Source: an uncultured Bacilli bacterium | Lineage (GTDB): Bacteria; Bacillota_I; Bacilli_A; RFN20; CAG-826 | DNA length: 45,071 bases | NCBI GenBank assembly: GCA_944363535.1 | Contig: CALVUG010000005.1 | Span: forward strand, 1-45,071 | Reading direction: 5' to 3' | The notes under the pieces: generated by a model | What the model was told of the DNA's origin: nothing | The model's database searches: none | What the model saw: the letters and a program-made list of their open reading frames with translations, nothing else | Part shown: piece after piece, positions 14,598 through 22,025 of the stretch | Position numbering within the stretch: the first letter of the stretch is position 1 | How the letters are laid out: each line of letters starts with the position of its first letter | Made by a program: the position numbers and the translations under genes

Positions 14598-15849
14598 TCA
14601 AATCGACTTAAACGAATTAAATCTCGAAGAAAAAGTTCAAAAAATCGATGAGATGATCACGAAGAAAACTGGAGCCGGGAACGACTTTTTAGGCTGGGTT
14701 GATTATCCTTTACACGTCGATCAAGTTGAACTTAAACAAATCAAAGAAGACGCTAAGTACGTTAGAGAACATTTCGACACCTTAGTGGTCTGTGGAATTG
14801 GTGGATCTTATCTCGGGGCTCGTGCAGTGTATGAAGCCTTGAAAGGTCTATATCCTGAAGACCCTTTTAAAATTATTTTCTTAGGGCAAACTTTTTCAGG
14901 TACTTACATCGAACAAGTTTTACGTGTCTTAAAGCGAAGAAAATTTGCCATTAACGTCATCTCAAAAAGTGGGACGACGACCGAAACTTCGATCGCTTTC
15001 CGCTTGGTGAAAAAACTTTTAGTTGAACAAATTGGTGATGAAGAAGAAGCTAAGAAAGCTATCTTCATTACGACCGATAAAGAAAAAGGACTTTTAAGAC
15101 CGTTAGAAAAAGATGGCTACCGCACTTATACTTTACCTTCTGATATCGGTGGCCGTTATAGTGTCTTTACCCCAGTCGGTTTATTCCCTTTAGCCTGCGC
15201 AAACATCGACGTCGATGCTTTACTTTTAGGTGCAAAAGAAGCGATGCAATTATATTCAAACCCAAGTCTAAAAGAAAATAGTTGCTACCAATACGCCTTA
15301 ACGCGTTACGCGATGAAAGAAAAACTTGCAAAGCAAGTTGAATTATTCGTCACCTACGAACCACATTATCAAATGCTCAGCGAATGGCTCAAACAACTCT
15401 TCGGCGAATCGGAAGGTAAAGATCACTTAGGTATCTATCCTGCAAGTTGTTGTTTTTCCACCGATTTACATTCGCTCGGCCAATTTATTCAAGACGGTAA
15501 TCCTTTACTTTTTGAAACGATCATCTACATCGATTCCCCACTTCATGACGTAACTATCGCCAAAGATGAAAAAGATGAAGATCAACTTAATTATCTTGCC
15601 GGTAAAAATTTAGCGTTCGTCAACGAAAAAGCTTTCTTAGGGACACTCGACGCTCACGCTAATAGCGGTAACGTGCCTTGCATTGTCATCGAATTAGATA
15701 AGTTAGACGAAAGAACTTTAGGTCACCTACTTTACTTCTTCATGCGCGCTTGTGCAATGGCCTGCTATTTACTCGACATCAATCCTTTCAATCAACCGGG
15801 AGTGGAAGTCTATAAGAAGAACATGTTTAAACTCCTCGGAAAAAAGTAA
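14572..15849 (+). CDS. pgi: glucose-6-phosphate isomerase
   Basis: It interconverts glucose-6-phosphate and fructose-6-phosphate in glycolysis. Signatures are VVCGIGGSYLGARAVYEAL near 72-90, SKSGTTTETSIAFR near 130-144, GGRYSVFTPVGLFPLA near 190-205 and the C-terminal NPFNQPGVEVYKKNMF with the catalytic Lys region. Length 425 aa fits the shorter Gram-positive form. The start may be ATG at 14572 or 14575; both lie inside the S1 gene, with TTGGAGG 13-16 nt before. It is last in its operon; no clear terminator precedes the tRNA promoter. Confidence 0.96.
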   Translation: MMKINLTHSQIDLNELNLEEKVQKIDEMITKKTGAGNDFLGWVDYPLHVDQVELKQIKEDAKYVREHFDTLVVCGIGGSYLGARAVYEALKGLYPEDPFKIIFLGQTFSGTYIEQVLRVLKRRKFAINVISKSGTTTETSIAFRLVKKLLVEQIGDEEEAKKAIFITTDKEKGLLRPLEKDGYRTYTLPSDIGGRYSVFTPVGLFPLACANIDVDALLLGAKEAMQLYSNPSLKENSCYQYALTRYAMKEKLAKQVELFVTYEPHYQMLSEWLKQLFGESEGKDHLGIYPASCCFSTDLHSLGQFIQDGNPLLFETIIYIDSPLHDVTIAKDEKDEDQLNYLAGKNLAFVNEKAFLGTLDAHANSGNVPCIVIELDKLDERTLGHLLYFFMRACAMACYLLDINPFNQPGVEVYKKNMFKLLGKK

Positions 15850-15872
15850 GATATTTTTCTAAAAAATAGAGT

Positions 15873-15901
15873 TTGACGAAAGCCTGGCTAGGTGCTATTA
15901 T
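15873..15901 (+). promoter_or_regulatory. promoter of the five-tRNA operon
   Basis: TTGACG (15873-15878), exactly 17 nt, TATTAT (15896-15901) preceded by TGC (extended -10), 25 nt before tRNA-Val. Confidence 0.75.
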
Positions 15902-15926
15902 TAACAAGCACGTGCACTGGGCTAAC

Positions 15927-16002
15927 GGATGCTTAGCTCAGCTGGGAGAGCATCGCTTTTACACGGCGAGGGTCGGGAGTTCAATCCTCTCAGCATCCAC
16001 CA
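15927..16002 (+). tRNA. tRNA-Val(UAC)
   Basis: Acceptor GGATGCT/AGCATCC, anticodon stem TCGCT/GGCGA with loop TTTACAC (anticodon TAC), T arm with GTTCAATCC, encoded CCA. First of five tRNAs. Confidence 0.96.
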
Positions 16003-16009
16003 CACATTC

Positions 16010-16093
16010 GGAGGAATAGCGAAGTGGCCAAACGCGGCTGACTGTAAATCAGTTCCTTAGGGTTCGGTGGTTCAAATCCACCTTCCTCCACCA
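16010..16093 (+). tRNA. tRNA-Tyr(GUA)
   Basis: Class II layout with acceptor GGAGGAA/TTCCTCC, anticodon loop containing TGTAAA (anticodon GTA), long variable arm, encoded CCA. Confidence 0.96.
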
Positions 16094-16105
16094 TACCTCC
16101 TTTCT

Positions 16106-16180
16106 TGGGGTGTAGCCAAGAGGTAAGGCAACAGACTTTGACTCTGTCATTCGCTGGTTCGATCCCAGCCACCCCAGCCA
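16106..16180 (+). tRNA. tRNA-Gln(UUG)
   Basis: Acceptor TGGGGTG/CACCCCA, anticodon stem CAGA-/-TCTG with loop CTTTGAC (anticodon TTG), T arm GCTGGTTCGATCCCAGC, encoded CCA. Confidence 0.96.
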
Positions 16181-16190
16181 GTGTACAAAT

Positions 16191-16266
16191 CTCCCGTTAG
16201 CTCAGTCGGTAGAGCACTTGACTTTTAATCAAGGGGTCATAAGTTCGAATCTTATACGGGAGACCA
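16191..16266 (+). tRNA. tRNA-Lys(UUU)
   Basis: Acceptor CTCCCGT/ACGGGAG, anticodon loop ACTTTTAATC region giving anticodon TTT, T arm with GTTCGAATC, encoded CCA. Confidence 0.96.
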
Positions 16267-16275
16267 AATGAACTT

Positions 16276-16362
16276 GCCCTGGTGGCGAAACTGGTAGACG
16301 CACAGGACTTAAAATCCTGGGGTAGCGATACCGTGTCGGTTCGATTCCGACCCAGGGCACCA
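16276..16362 (+). tRNA. tRNA-Leu(UAA)
   Basis: Class II tRNA with acceptor GCCCTGG/CCAGGGC, anticodon stem AGGA/TCCT with loop CTTAAAA (anticodon TAA), long variable arm, encoded CCA. Last of the array. Confidence 0.96.
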
Positions 16363-16373
16363 GCTCCTTTTAA

Positions 16374-16404
16374 AAATTTCCTTACGTAAGTAGGGAATTT
16401 TTTA
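16374..16404 (+). terminator. terminator of the tRNA operon
   Basis: AAATTTCC (16374-16381) pairs with GGGAATTT (16393-16400), one G-U pair, followed by TTT. It lies 12 bases after tRNA-Leu. Confidence 0.75.
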
Positions 16405-16440
16405 TAGATTATGTATACTAGAAAAGGAAGGAACTAACTC

Positions 16441-18060
16441 ATGCGCGGTACGAACATGCATCTTTCATTCGGACTTACTAAAATCTTTGAAGATGCTTCA
16501 TTTAGTTTAGAAGATGATGATAAAGTTGGTCTCGTCGGCGTGAACGGGGCAGGTAAGACCACCTTCTTTCGCTTGCTTCTAGGCGAAGTTAGTTTAGATT
16601 CTGGTCAGCTTTCTTTTAACAAAAATAGAAGAGTAGGTTATCTTCCTCAGACGATCGATATCGAAGAACAAGACACCTTAACTTACGATTACATTTACGA
16701 TGGTAGACCAATAAGAAAAATTAATGCGGAATTAGATGAAATTTATGAAAGATTGAAAAATGAAGGTGATGATAATAGGCTTTTGAAGAGGATGGGAAAA
16801 TTGCAAGACCTCCTCGAATATTACGAAGTTTATCAGGCGGAAGATATCATGCTAGAACTCGTCATCAACATGCACATCGATTTAGATTTATTATCTAAAC
16901 CGATCAAAAATCTTTCCGGCGGTGAAAAATCGAAAGTTGCGTTCGCGCGCCTTCTATTTTCTAACCCAGAAATCTTATGCCTTGACGAACCGACAAACCA
17001 TCTCGATCAGCCTTCCAAAGCTTTCGTCACACAATATTTAAAAAACTATCATGGTCAAGTCATCATCATCTCGCATGATGTATCATTTTTAAACGCTATC
17101 GTCGCAAAAATTATGTACATCGATAAAGCCAATCATAAGATTAAAGTTTATGAAGGAATTTACGATGATTACATTAGACAATATAACGAAGAAAAAAGAT
17201 TGAAAGAATTGAACATTAGAAAGCAAGAAAAAGAAATATCAGCCTTAGAAGCATTCATCTTAAAAGCCAAACAAGCAAGTCAAACTAATCACGCTTTAAA
17301 AAAGATGAAACAAGACCGTGAAGCAAAACTAGCCAAGAAAAAAAGTGAACTCATTCAAAGAGAAAAAACTTATAAGAAGATGAAGATGCACATCGCTCCT
17401 AAAAGAGAGGGAGGACTTGTTCCTTTAGAAGTTGAACATCTAAAGTTTGCTTATCCAAATTCTAATCTTCTTTACGATGATTTGTCATTTAGAATCAAAA
17501 GGAATGAAAGATTTTTAATCGTCGGCAAAAATGGTGTCGGTAAATCGACATTACTAAAACTTATTATGGGTTTATTAACTCCTCAAGAAGGAAGAATTCG
17601 TTATAACCCTAAGACTGATATTGCTTATTATGCACAAGAATTAGAAAGTTTAGATTACGAAAAAAGCATCTATGAAAATGTCGATGATAAGAATTATAAC
17701 GAATGGGAATTACGGGCAATTCTTGCAAATTTCTTATTTTTTGAAAATGATATCAATAAGAAAGTAAAAGTTCTTTCCCCTGGTGAAAGAGCGCGTGTCG
17801 CCTTATGTAAGATATTATTACAAAAGGCTAATTTATTAATTTTAGATGAACCGACAAATCATCTTGATCCAGAAACTCAAATGGTCATCGCTTTAAATTT
17901 TAAGATGTTTGAAGGGACGATCATCTTAGTGTCACATAATCCTGCCTTCGTCTCCCAAATTGGCATCGACCGTATGCTCATCTTACCTTATGGACGTATC
18001 GATAATTATTCGGAAGAACTACTAGATTACTATTATTTCTTGAACACAAAAAAAGATTGA
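16441..18060 (+). CDS. ABC-F family ATPase
   Basis: Two ABC ATPase domains lie in one soluble chain without membrane segments. Domain 1 has Walker A GVNGAGKTT near 33-41, signature LSGGEKSK near 159 and Walker B LCLDEPTNHLD near 180. The interdomain linker (about 245-320, with HALKKMKQDREAKLAKKK) is basic and helical. Domain 2 has GKNGVGKST near 361, LSPGERAR near 442 and LILDEPTNHLD near 465. ABC-F proteins act on the ribosome E site; members include EttA-like translation factors and antibiotic-protection proteins. The 539-aa length and short linker resemble the housekeeping YdiF/Uup-type members, but specific assignment is not possible. ATG has AAGGAAGGAAC upstream. It ends in TGA. Confidence 0.92.
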   Translation: MRGTNMHLSFGLTKIFEDASFSLEDDDKVGLVGVNGAGKTTFFRLLLGEVSLDSGQLSFNKNRRVGYLPQTIDIEEQDTLTYDYIYDGRPIRKINAELDEIYERLKNEGDDNRLLKRMGKLQDLLEYYEVYQAEDIMLELVINMHIDLDLLSKPIKNLSGGEKSKVAFARLLFSNPEILCLDEPTNHLDQPSKAFVTQYLKNYHGQVIIISHDVSFLNAIVAKIMYIDKANHKIKVYEGIYDDYIRQYNEEKRLKELNIRKQEKEISALEAFILKAKQASQTNHALKKMKQDREAKLAKKKSELIQREKTYKKMKMHIAPKREGGLVPLEVEHLKFAYPNSNLLYDDLSFRIKRNERFLIVGKNGVGKSTLLKLIMGLLTPQEGRIRYNPKTDIAYYAQELESLDYEKSIYENVDDKNYNEWELRAILANFLFFENDINKKVKVLSPGERARVALCKILLQKANLLILDEPTNHLDPETQMVIALNFKMFEGTIILVSHNPAFVSQIGIDRMLILPYGRIDNYSEELLDYYYFLNTKKD

Positions 18061-18095
18061 ATAACCGAGACGATATTTTTAAAATTTAAAGAGCT

Positions 18096-18170
18096 TGGGG
18101 CGTAGCCAAGCGGTAAGGCAGCGGACTCTGAATTCGCCACTCGCTGGTTCGAACCCAGCCGCCCCAGCCA
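18096..18170 (+). tRNA. tRNA-Gln(CUG)
   Basis: Acceptor TGGGGCG/CGCCCCA, anticodon stem GCGGA/TTCGC with loop CTCTGAA giving anticodon CTG, T arm GCTGGTTCGAACCCAGC, encoded CCA. It begins 35 bases after the ABC-F gene without a clear promoter or intervening terminator, so it may be co-transcribed. It is the second tRNA-Gln of the window. Confidence 0.92.
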
Positions 18171-18299
18171 ATTTTTCTTAAATTAAATATTTATCATTCG
18201 TGTTAATTATTAAAAGTTAGCTTTCCATAACTTAATTTCATGACATTTTTATTTAAAAAGAAAATAAATACCGATATTATGAAAAAAGAGGTAACAATT

Positions 18300-18557
18300 A
18301 TGTCTTATCAATTAAGTGAAAATACGATGCGTGTCATCAAACTTGTCAACGAAGAAAAGAAATCCTACACCAAAAAAGAAATTCAAGAGATGAGTTTTGG
18401 TCTTACTTTCATCTATTTAGGCGTCCAATCTAAAAAAGATTTAAACGATGAACAAAAGATGTTTAAGAAAAATCTAGAAGACGCTATTAAAGAATTAAAT
18501 GAACACGCGGACGATGTCGACGTCGATTATTTTAACTACATGCTCGCTAAACTTTAA
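18300..18557 (+). CDS. small hypothetical protein (85 aa)
   Basis: I do not recognise this family. The protein is small, helical and charged (MSYQLSENTMRVIKLVNEEK), without a membrane segment. A longer frame opens at 18240, but the ATG at 18300 has AAGAGGTAA at the proper distance, so that is the start chosen. Its last 11 bases overlap the 3' end of the adenosine deaminase gene on the other strand. Confidence 0.7.
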   Translation: MSYQLSENTMRVIKLVNEEKKSYTKKEIQEMSFGLTFIYLGVQSKKDLNDEQKMFKKNLEDAIKELNEHADDVDVDYFNYMLAKL

Positions 18558-19533
18558 GATTTAAATACCAATCATTAAAATTTTCATCCATCTTCTTTTT
18601 TAATGCCCACTTATCTTCTTCATCGATGAAGCTAGCTTCTAAGGCATTACAAAGTAAAAGATAAACTTCATTTTTATGTAATTTAAATGCTTTGATGATG
18701 GCTTTATATTCTTCGTTAACATCCGTCATTGAAACGCACATATTATCGCTATTTAAGAAGAAATGCACACCTTTTAATAAGAAAAGACGAATAGGTAAAT
18801 CTTCGTAACGTAAGAAAGCTTTCGTTTGTAAATTGCTCGTCGGACAAATTTCTAAGAAAATCTTATTTTCTTTCAATCTAATCATCGTCATTTCATTATC
18901 TTTTGCTCTGACGCCATGGCCGATGCGCGATGCACCAAAATCTAAGGCTTGTTCAATCGATTCATAACCAGCGGATTCCCCAGCATGAATCGTATAAGGT
19001 ACGCCTAATTTTTGCGCTTCTTTAAATAGATTAGCGAATAAATTCGTAGGATATAAAGTTTCTGAACCAGCAAGATCGAAGCCGGAGACGCCTTTACCTA
19101 AATATTTTTTAACGAGTCTTAAAGTTTCTAAATTTTCTAATTCGTTTTTATCCCCTCTCATCGCACATAAAATTAAATTAGCTTTTATCTTTGCTTCTTT
19201 TAATCCTTCGATTGCGTCTATCACTACTTCTTCTTGATTCATTCCTTTCGCAATATGTAGTTGCGGAGCGAATCTAATTTCAGCGTAGATTAAACCTAGT
19301 TTAGAAAGCCTATCTAACAAAGATTTAACGCTATATTTAAGTGACCCTTTCACTTGCATGAGGCTAAGAGGTAAATCAAAACAACGTAGATAATCATCTA
19401 AAGACTTCGCTTCTTTTGGACAATGAATTAACGATTCGTAGTTCATAGGTAATTCAACTTGCGAAAGCTTAGATAGATAAATAAAATCTTCCTTACTTAA
19501 AGAACCATCTAAATGTAAATGTAAATCGAACAT
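18547..19533 (-). CDS. add: adenosine deaminase
   Basis: It deaminates adenosine or deoxyadenosine to inosine for purine salvage. It is a TIM-barrel metal hydrolase: HLHLDGSL at 4-11 (two zinc His), THAG-type IHAGES near 178-183, GHGV near 199 and the final zinc Asp in LNSDN near 276. Length 328 aa is typical. A relaxed or related specificity (adenine deaminase-type) cannot be excluded. ATG has GAAGG upstream. It is convergent with the 85-aa gene, overlapping by 11 bases, and divergent from nfu. Confidence 0.92.
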   Translation of the reverse strand: MFDLHLHLDGSLSKEDFIYLSKLSQVELPMNYESLIHCPKEAKSLDDYLRCFDLPLSLMQVKGSLKYSVKSLLDRLSKLGLIYAEIRFAPQLHIAKGMNQEEVVIDAIEGLKEAKIKANLILCAMRGDKNELENLETLRLVKKYLGKGVSGFDLAGSETLYPTNLFANLFKEAQKLGVPYTIHAGESAGYESIEQALDFGASRIGHGVRAKDNEMTMIRLKENKIFLEICPTSNLQTKAFLRYEDLPIRLFLLKGVHFFLNSDNMCVSMTDVNEEYKAIIKAFKLHKNEVYLLLCNALEASFIDEEDKWALKKKMDENFNDWYLNLKV

Positions 19534-19594
19534 ATATTGAACCTTCTTTCCTTACTTCCAACATTTTAACACAAAAATTTATTTATCATTTATC

Positions 19595-19623
19595 TTGTAT
19601 ATTATTCGCTTAATTTCTATAAT
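19595..19623 (+). promoter_or_regulatory. promoter of nfu, predicted leaderless
   Basis: TTGTAT (19595-19600), exactly 17 nt, perfect TATAAT (19618-19623), then only 10 nt to the ATG at 19634. No Shine-Dalgarno fits. Confidence 0.65.
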
Positions 19624-19633
19624 TTTTAACGTT

Positions 19634-19879
19634 ATGGAAAATAAGGATATCGTCTCACAAATTCAAGATGTATTAGAAAAAATCCGCCCCTTCATCAACC
19701 GCGATGGTGGCGATTTAGAATTCGTCAAATTTGAAGATGGCTACGTCTACATCAAAATGCTCGGGGCGTGCGATGGATGCGATCTAATCGACATGACGAT
19801 TTCTGAAGGTATCGAAGCCATCTTAAAAGATGAAGTCGATGGTATTCTAGGTGTCAAGTTAGATAAACCTAATTCTTAA
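19634..19879 (+). CDS. nfu: Nfu-type iron-sulfur scaffold (NifU C-terminal domain)
   Basis: A single NifU C-terminal domain of 81 aa that carries and transfers a 4Fe-4S cluster. It shows the family pattern IRPFINRDGGDLEFV near 14-28 and the cluster motif GACDGC (CxxC) near 45-50, followed by a helix and EVDGILGVKLD. The longer frame starting at TTG 19595 is wrong, because that TTG is the -35 box; the ATG at 19634 matches the family start. The mRNA is predicted to be leaderless. Its 3' end overlaps cysQ on the other strand by 11 bases. In this window it could supply clusters to MiaB and Nth, which is inference. Confidence 0.9.
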   Translation: MENKDIVSQIQDVLEKIRPFINRDGGDLEFVKFEDGYVYIKMLGACDGCDLIDMTISEGIEAILKDEVDGILGVKLDKPNS

Positions 19880-20663
19880 TATCTAAGAAATTATCGGGAC
19901 TATTAATTAATAAATATCCCCCACGGTTATAGACATCCTCACGGTTGTAGAGGAGTCTTTTTTTATCTTTGTTAAGTAAGGCTCCGCCTGCTTCTTCTAA
20001 AATTACTTGGCCAGCACAAGTATCCCATTCTTTCGTGTTAGAACTAATCCTAAAAGATACATCCGCAAGGCCAGAGGCGATAAGACACATTTTAATGCTA
20101 CTGCCGCAAGGTTTAACTTCTTTTATTAAAGATGAATATTTTTCGATAAGTTTCTTTTCTTCTTCGTTTGTGTGAAAGACGCTGGTGAGGCAAATAAGAT
20201 GATCTTTTTTATTCTTATTTGAATAAATTCTTTCTACTTTTCCTTCTTTATCGATGTGATAACTGCCGTAATCTTTCATCGCGTAATATATTTCATTTTT
20301 AGCAGGAATAACGATGACTCCAACGACTGGTTCGTGTTTGAACGCTAAAGCGATATTGATCGTAAATTCATCGTCGTGAGCGATGAAATCTTTCGTTCCA
20401 TCAATTGGATCGATGATGAAGACATAATCATTTTCTAATCTTTTTAAATCATCTTGTGATTCTTCAGTTAAAAAAGCGTAAGTTGGAAAAAGTTTAGAAA
20501 GATGTTCTTTTAAAAATTTATCGACTGCTTTATCAGCTTTCGTCACTGGGGAATGATCATCTTTAATTTCAACATCTAGATGCGCTTGATGATAATAATT
20601 TAAAGCGATATCTTGCGCGTCTTTGGCTAATTTAAGCATCGCTTCTAATTCTTTTTTAAACAT
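19869..20663 (-). CDS. cysQ: CysQ-like 3'(2'),5'-bisphosphate nucleotidase (inositol-monophosphatase family)
   Basis: A metal-dependent sugar-phosphatase-fold enzyme. Metal ligands are EES near 69-71 and DPIDGTKDFI near 86-95; later come CGSSIKMCLIASGLADV near 187-203 and EWDTCAGQVILEEAGG near 213-228. DGTKDF and EWDTCAGQ are the CysQ pattern rather than the SuhB one. CysQ turns 3'-phosphoadenosine 5'-phosphate into AMP. No sulfate-assimilation gene is in view, so the substrate could be pAp from coenzyme A-related reactions, such as acyl carrier protein activation. ATG has TTGGAGGAA upstream. It is the last gene of its operon and overlaps nrnA by 8 bases. Confidence 0.85.
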   Translation of the reverse strand: MFKKELEAMLKLAKDAQDIALNYYHQAHLDVEIKDDHSPVTKADKAVDKFLKEHLSKLFPTYAFLTEESQDDLKRLENDYVFIIDPIDGTKDFIAHDDEFTINIALAFKHEPVVGVIVIPAKNEIYYAMKDYGSYHIDKEGKVERIYSNKNKKDHLICLTSVFHTNEEEKKLIEKYSSLIKEVKPCGSSIKMCLIASGLADVSFRISSNTKEWDTCAGQVILEEAGGALLNKDKKRLLYNREDVYNRGGYLLINSPDNFLDIKN

Positions 20664-21621
20664 GATTTCTTTCCTCCAATATAGCGTCTAATCGATCGAT
20701 AACTTGCATTACTTCATCTAATGATGAAAGTCTACATCCTGCCGCATGAAGATGACCCCCTCCACCAAAAGAAGAAGCGACATCTCTCACATTAGCGACA
20801 TTTGATCTTAATTCGACTCGCACTGGACTTCCATCGACGAAGAAAGCAAAAATATCGTGACCTTTGACGTTAGAAAGTAAATTGACTTTACTAGCGACTT
20901 CATCTTGATTTACTTCTAATTTCGCTAATTCTTCTTTCGAGATGACAAAATATAAGACACCATTTTTCGATACTTGATAATGAGAAAGAACATAACCTTT
21001 TAAACGTAAATCTTTTTCTTCTTGCTCGTAAAGTTTTTTATACATCTTTTCATAATCGACTCCAAAATGCATCAAATAACCAGCGACGATAAACGTACGA
21101 TTATCGATCGGAGCATATAAGAAACGATTAGAATCGGTAATTAGACCTAAGTAAAGCGCGCTCGCACATTTAGAAGATAAGCTAAGATTATGTTTGAAGG
21201 CTAAAAATGCAATGAGACCAGCGCAGCTCACAAAAGAAGTATCAACTAGACTATTATTTTCATCTAGTGATTCATCAGGAATGTGATGATCGATGATAAA
21301 TATTTCCTTACATAAAGTAATTCTTTTATCTTCGACACGTCTTAAATTGGAGACGTCGACCATGATAGCGAATGCATCAATAAAATAATTATCATCCGCA
21401 GCGTCTAACGCCCCAAAGTCATCGAAAAAAAGAGGTAAGCCCGAAGAAAAGGCTTTAACCTCTTTATTAGGAAATTTTTTCTTTAAAATTTCTTTTAGAC
21501 CAATGAGGCTCCCATAACAATCACCATCTGGACTCACATGACCGAAAAGAGCAATTTTATCGTAAGAAGTTAATCGAGTTAATAAAGCATCAAATTTATC
21601 TACTAAATTAGTCGACGTCAT
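20656..21621 (-). CDS. nrnA: DHH/DHHA1 phosphoesterase, NrnA-like oligoribonuclease / pAp phosphatase
   Basis: DHH-family motifs: GHVSPDGDCYGSL near 27-39, VDVSN near 89-93, the DHH box IDHHIPDE near 110-117, and the DHHA1 domain with SFGGGGHLHAAGC near 287-299. NrnA degrades 2-5-nt RNAs and dephosphorylates pAp; both are known of the family, and a c-di-AMP-linker specificity (DhhP-like) is the alternative. Length 321 aa fits. Start ATG lies inside the 3' end of rpoE (14-base overlap), so the two are coupled. It is directly followed by cysQ, giving two enzymes that can act on pAp. Confidence 0.9.
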   Translation of the reverse strand: MTSTNLVDKFDALLTRLTSYDKIALFGHVSPDGDCYGSLIGLKEILKKKFPNKEVKAFSSGLPLFFDDFGALDAADDNYFIDAFAIMVDVSNLRRVEDKRITLCKEIFIIDHHIPDESLDENNSLVDTSFVSCAGLIAFLAFKHNLSLSSKCASALYLGLITDSNRFLYAPIDNRTFIVAGYLMHFGVDYEKMYKKLYEQEEKDLRLKGYVLSHYQVSKNGVLYFVISKEELAKLEVNQDEVASKVNLLSNVKGHDIFAFFVDGSPVRVELRSNVANVRDVASSFGGGGHLHAAGCRLSSLDEVMQVIDRLDAILEERNHV

Positions 21622-22003
21622 CTTCGCCTTTCTCGTCTTCTTCGTTTAAATCATCGTCTTCGTTATCTTCATCACTACCCTCTAACGATGAAGGATTTTC
21701 ATCATCATCTTGGAAAGCAGCGTTAGCTTCTTCTTCTAGTTCAGAATAGACGCTATTCATGTCGAGTTTAATCTTATCGAACGTTTGATTTTCGCGCAAA
21801 TCCCACGTATTATCGCCTAAAGACACAAATCTTGGGTCGATGATTAAGTTCGTGTAGAAGCGAGAAACTTTGTCGATTTTTTCTTCTTCATTAAATTCTT
21901 TAACTTCGGAAACTTTTTCCCAAAGTTCTTTGAAGGTGAAGATGCGACCTTCGTCTTTGATAAGTTGATAAGCGATATCTAACTGTGACATTGTTTTATC
22001 CAT
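21608..22003 (-). CDS. rpoE: DNA-directed RNA polymerase delta subunit
   Basis: The N-terminal winged-helix HARE-type domain (about residues 5-85, SQLDIAYQLIKDEGRIFTF...) is followed by a very acidic, disordered tail (residues about 90-131, Asp/Glu-rich). This is the layout of the Gram-positive delta subunit, which speeds recycling of RNA polymerase and sharpens promoter selection. Length 131 aa is short but within range. ATG has ATTGGAGGAAT upstream. It lies between argS (22 bases) and nrnA. Confidence 0.9.
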   Translation of the reverse strand: MDKTMSQLDIAYQLIKDEGRIFTFKELWEKVSEVKEFNEEEKIDKVSRFYTNLIIDPRFVSLGDNTWDLRENQTFDKIKLDMNSVYSELEEEANAAFQDDDENPSSLEGSDEDNEDDDLNEEDEKGEDDVD

Positions 22004-22025
22004 ATATTAATTCCTCCAATATAGA

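Noticed and set aside
15990-16172. A 60-codon open frame on the minus strand across the tRNA-Tyr and tRNA-Gln genes
   Set aside because: It is the antisense reading of the tRNA array; the MAGIEPA/GGFEPP peptides are the well-known artefact of translating tRNA T arms.
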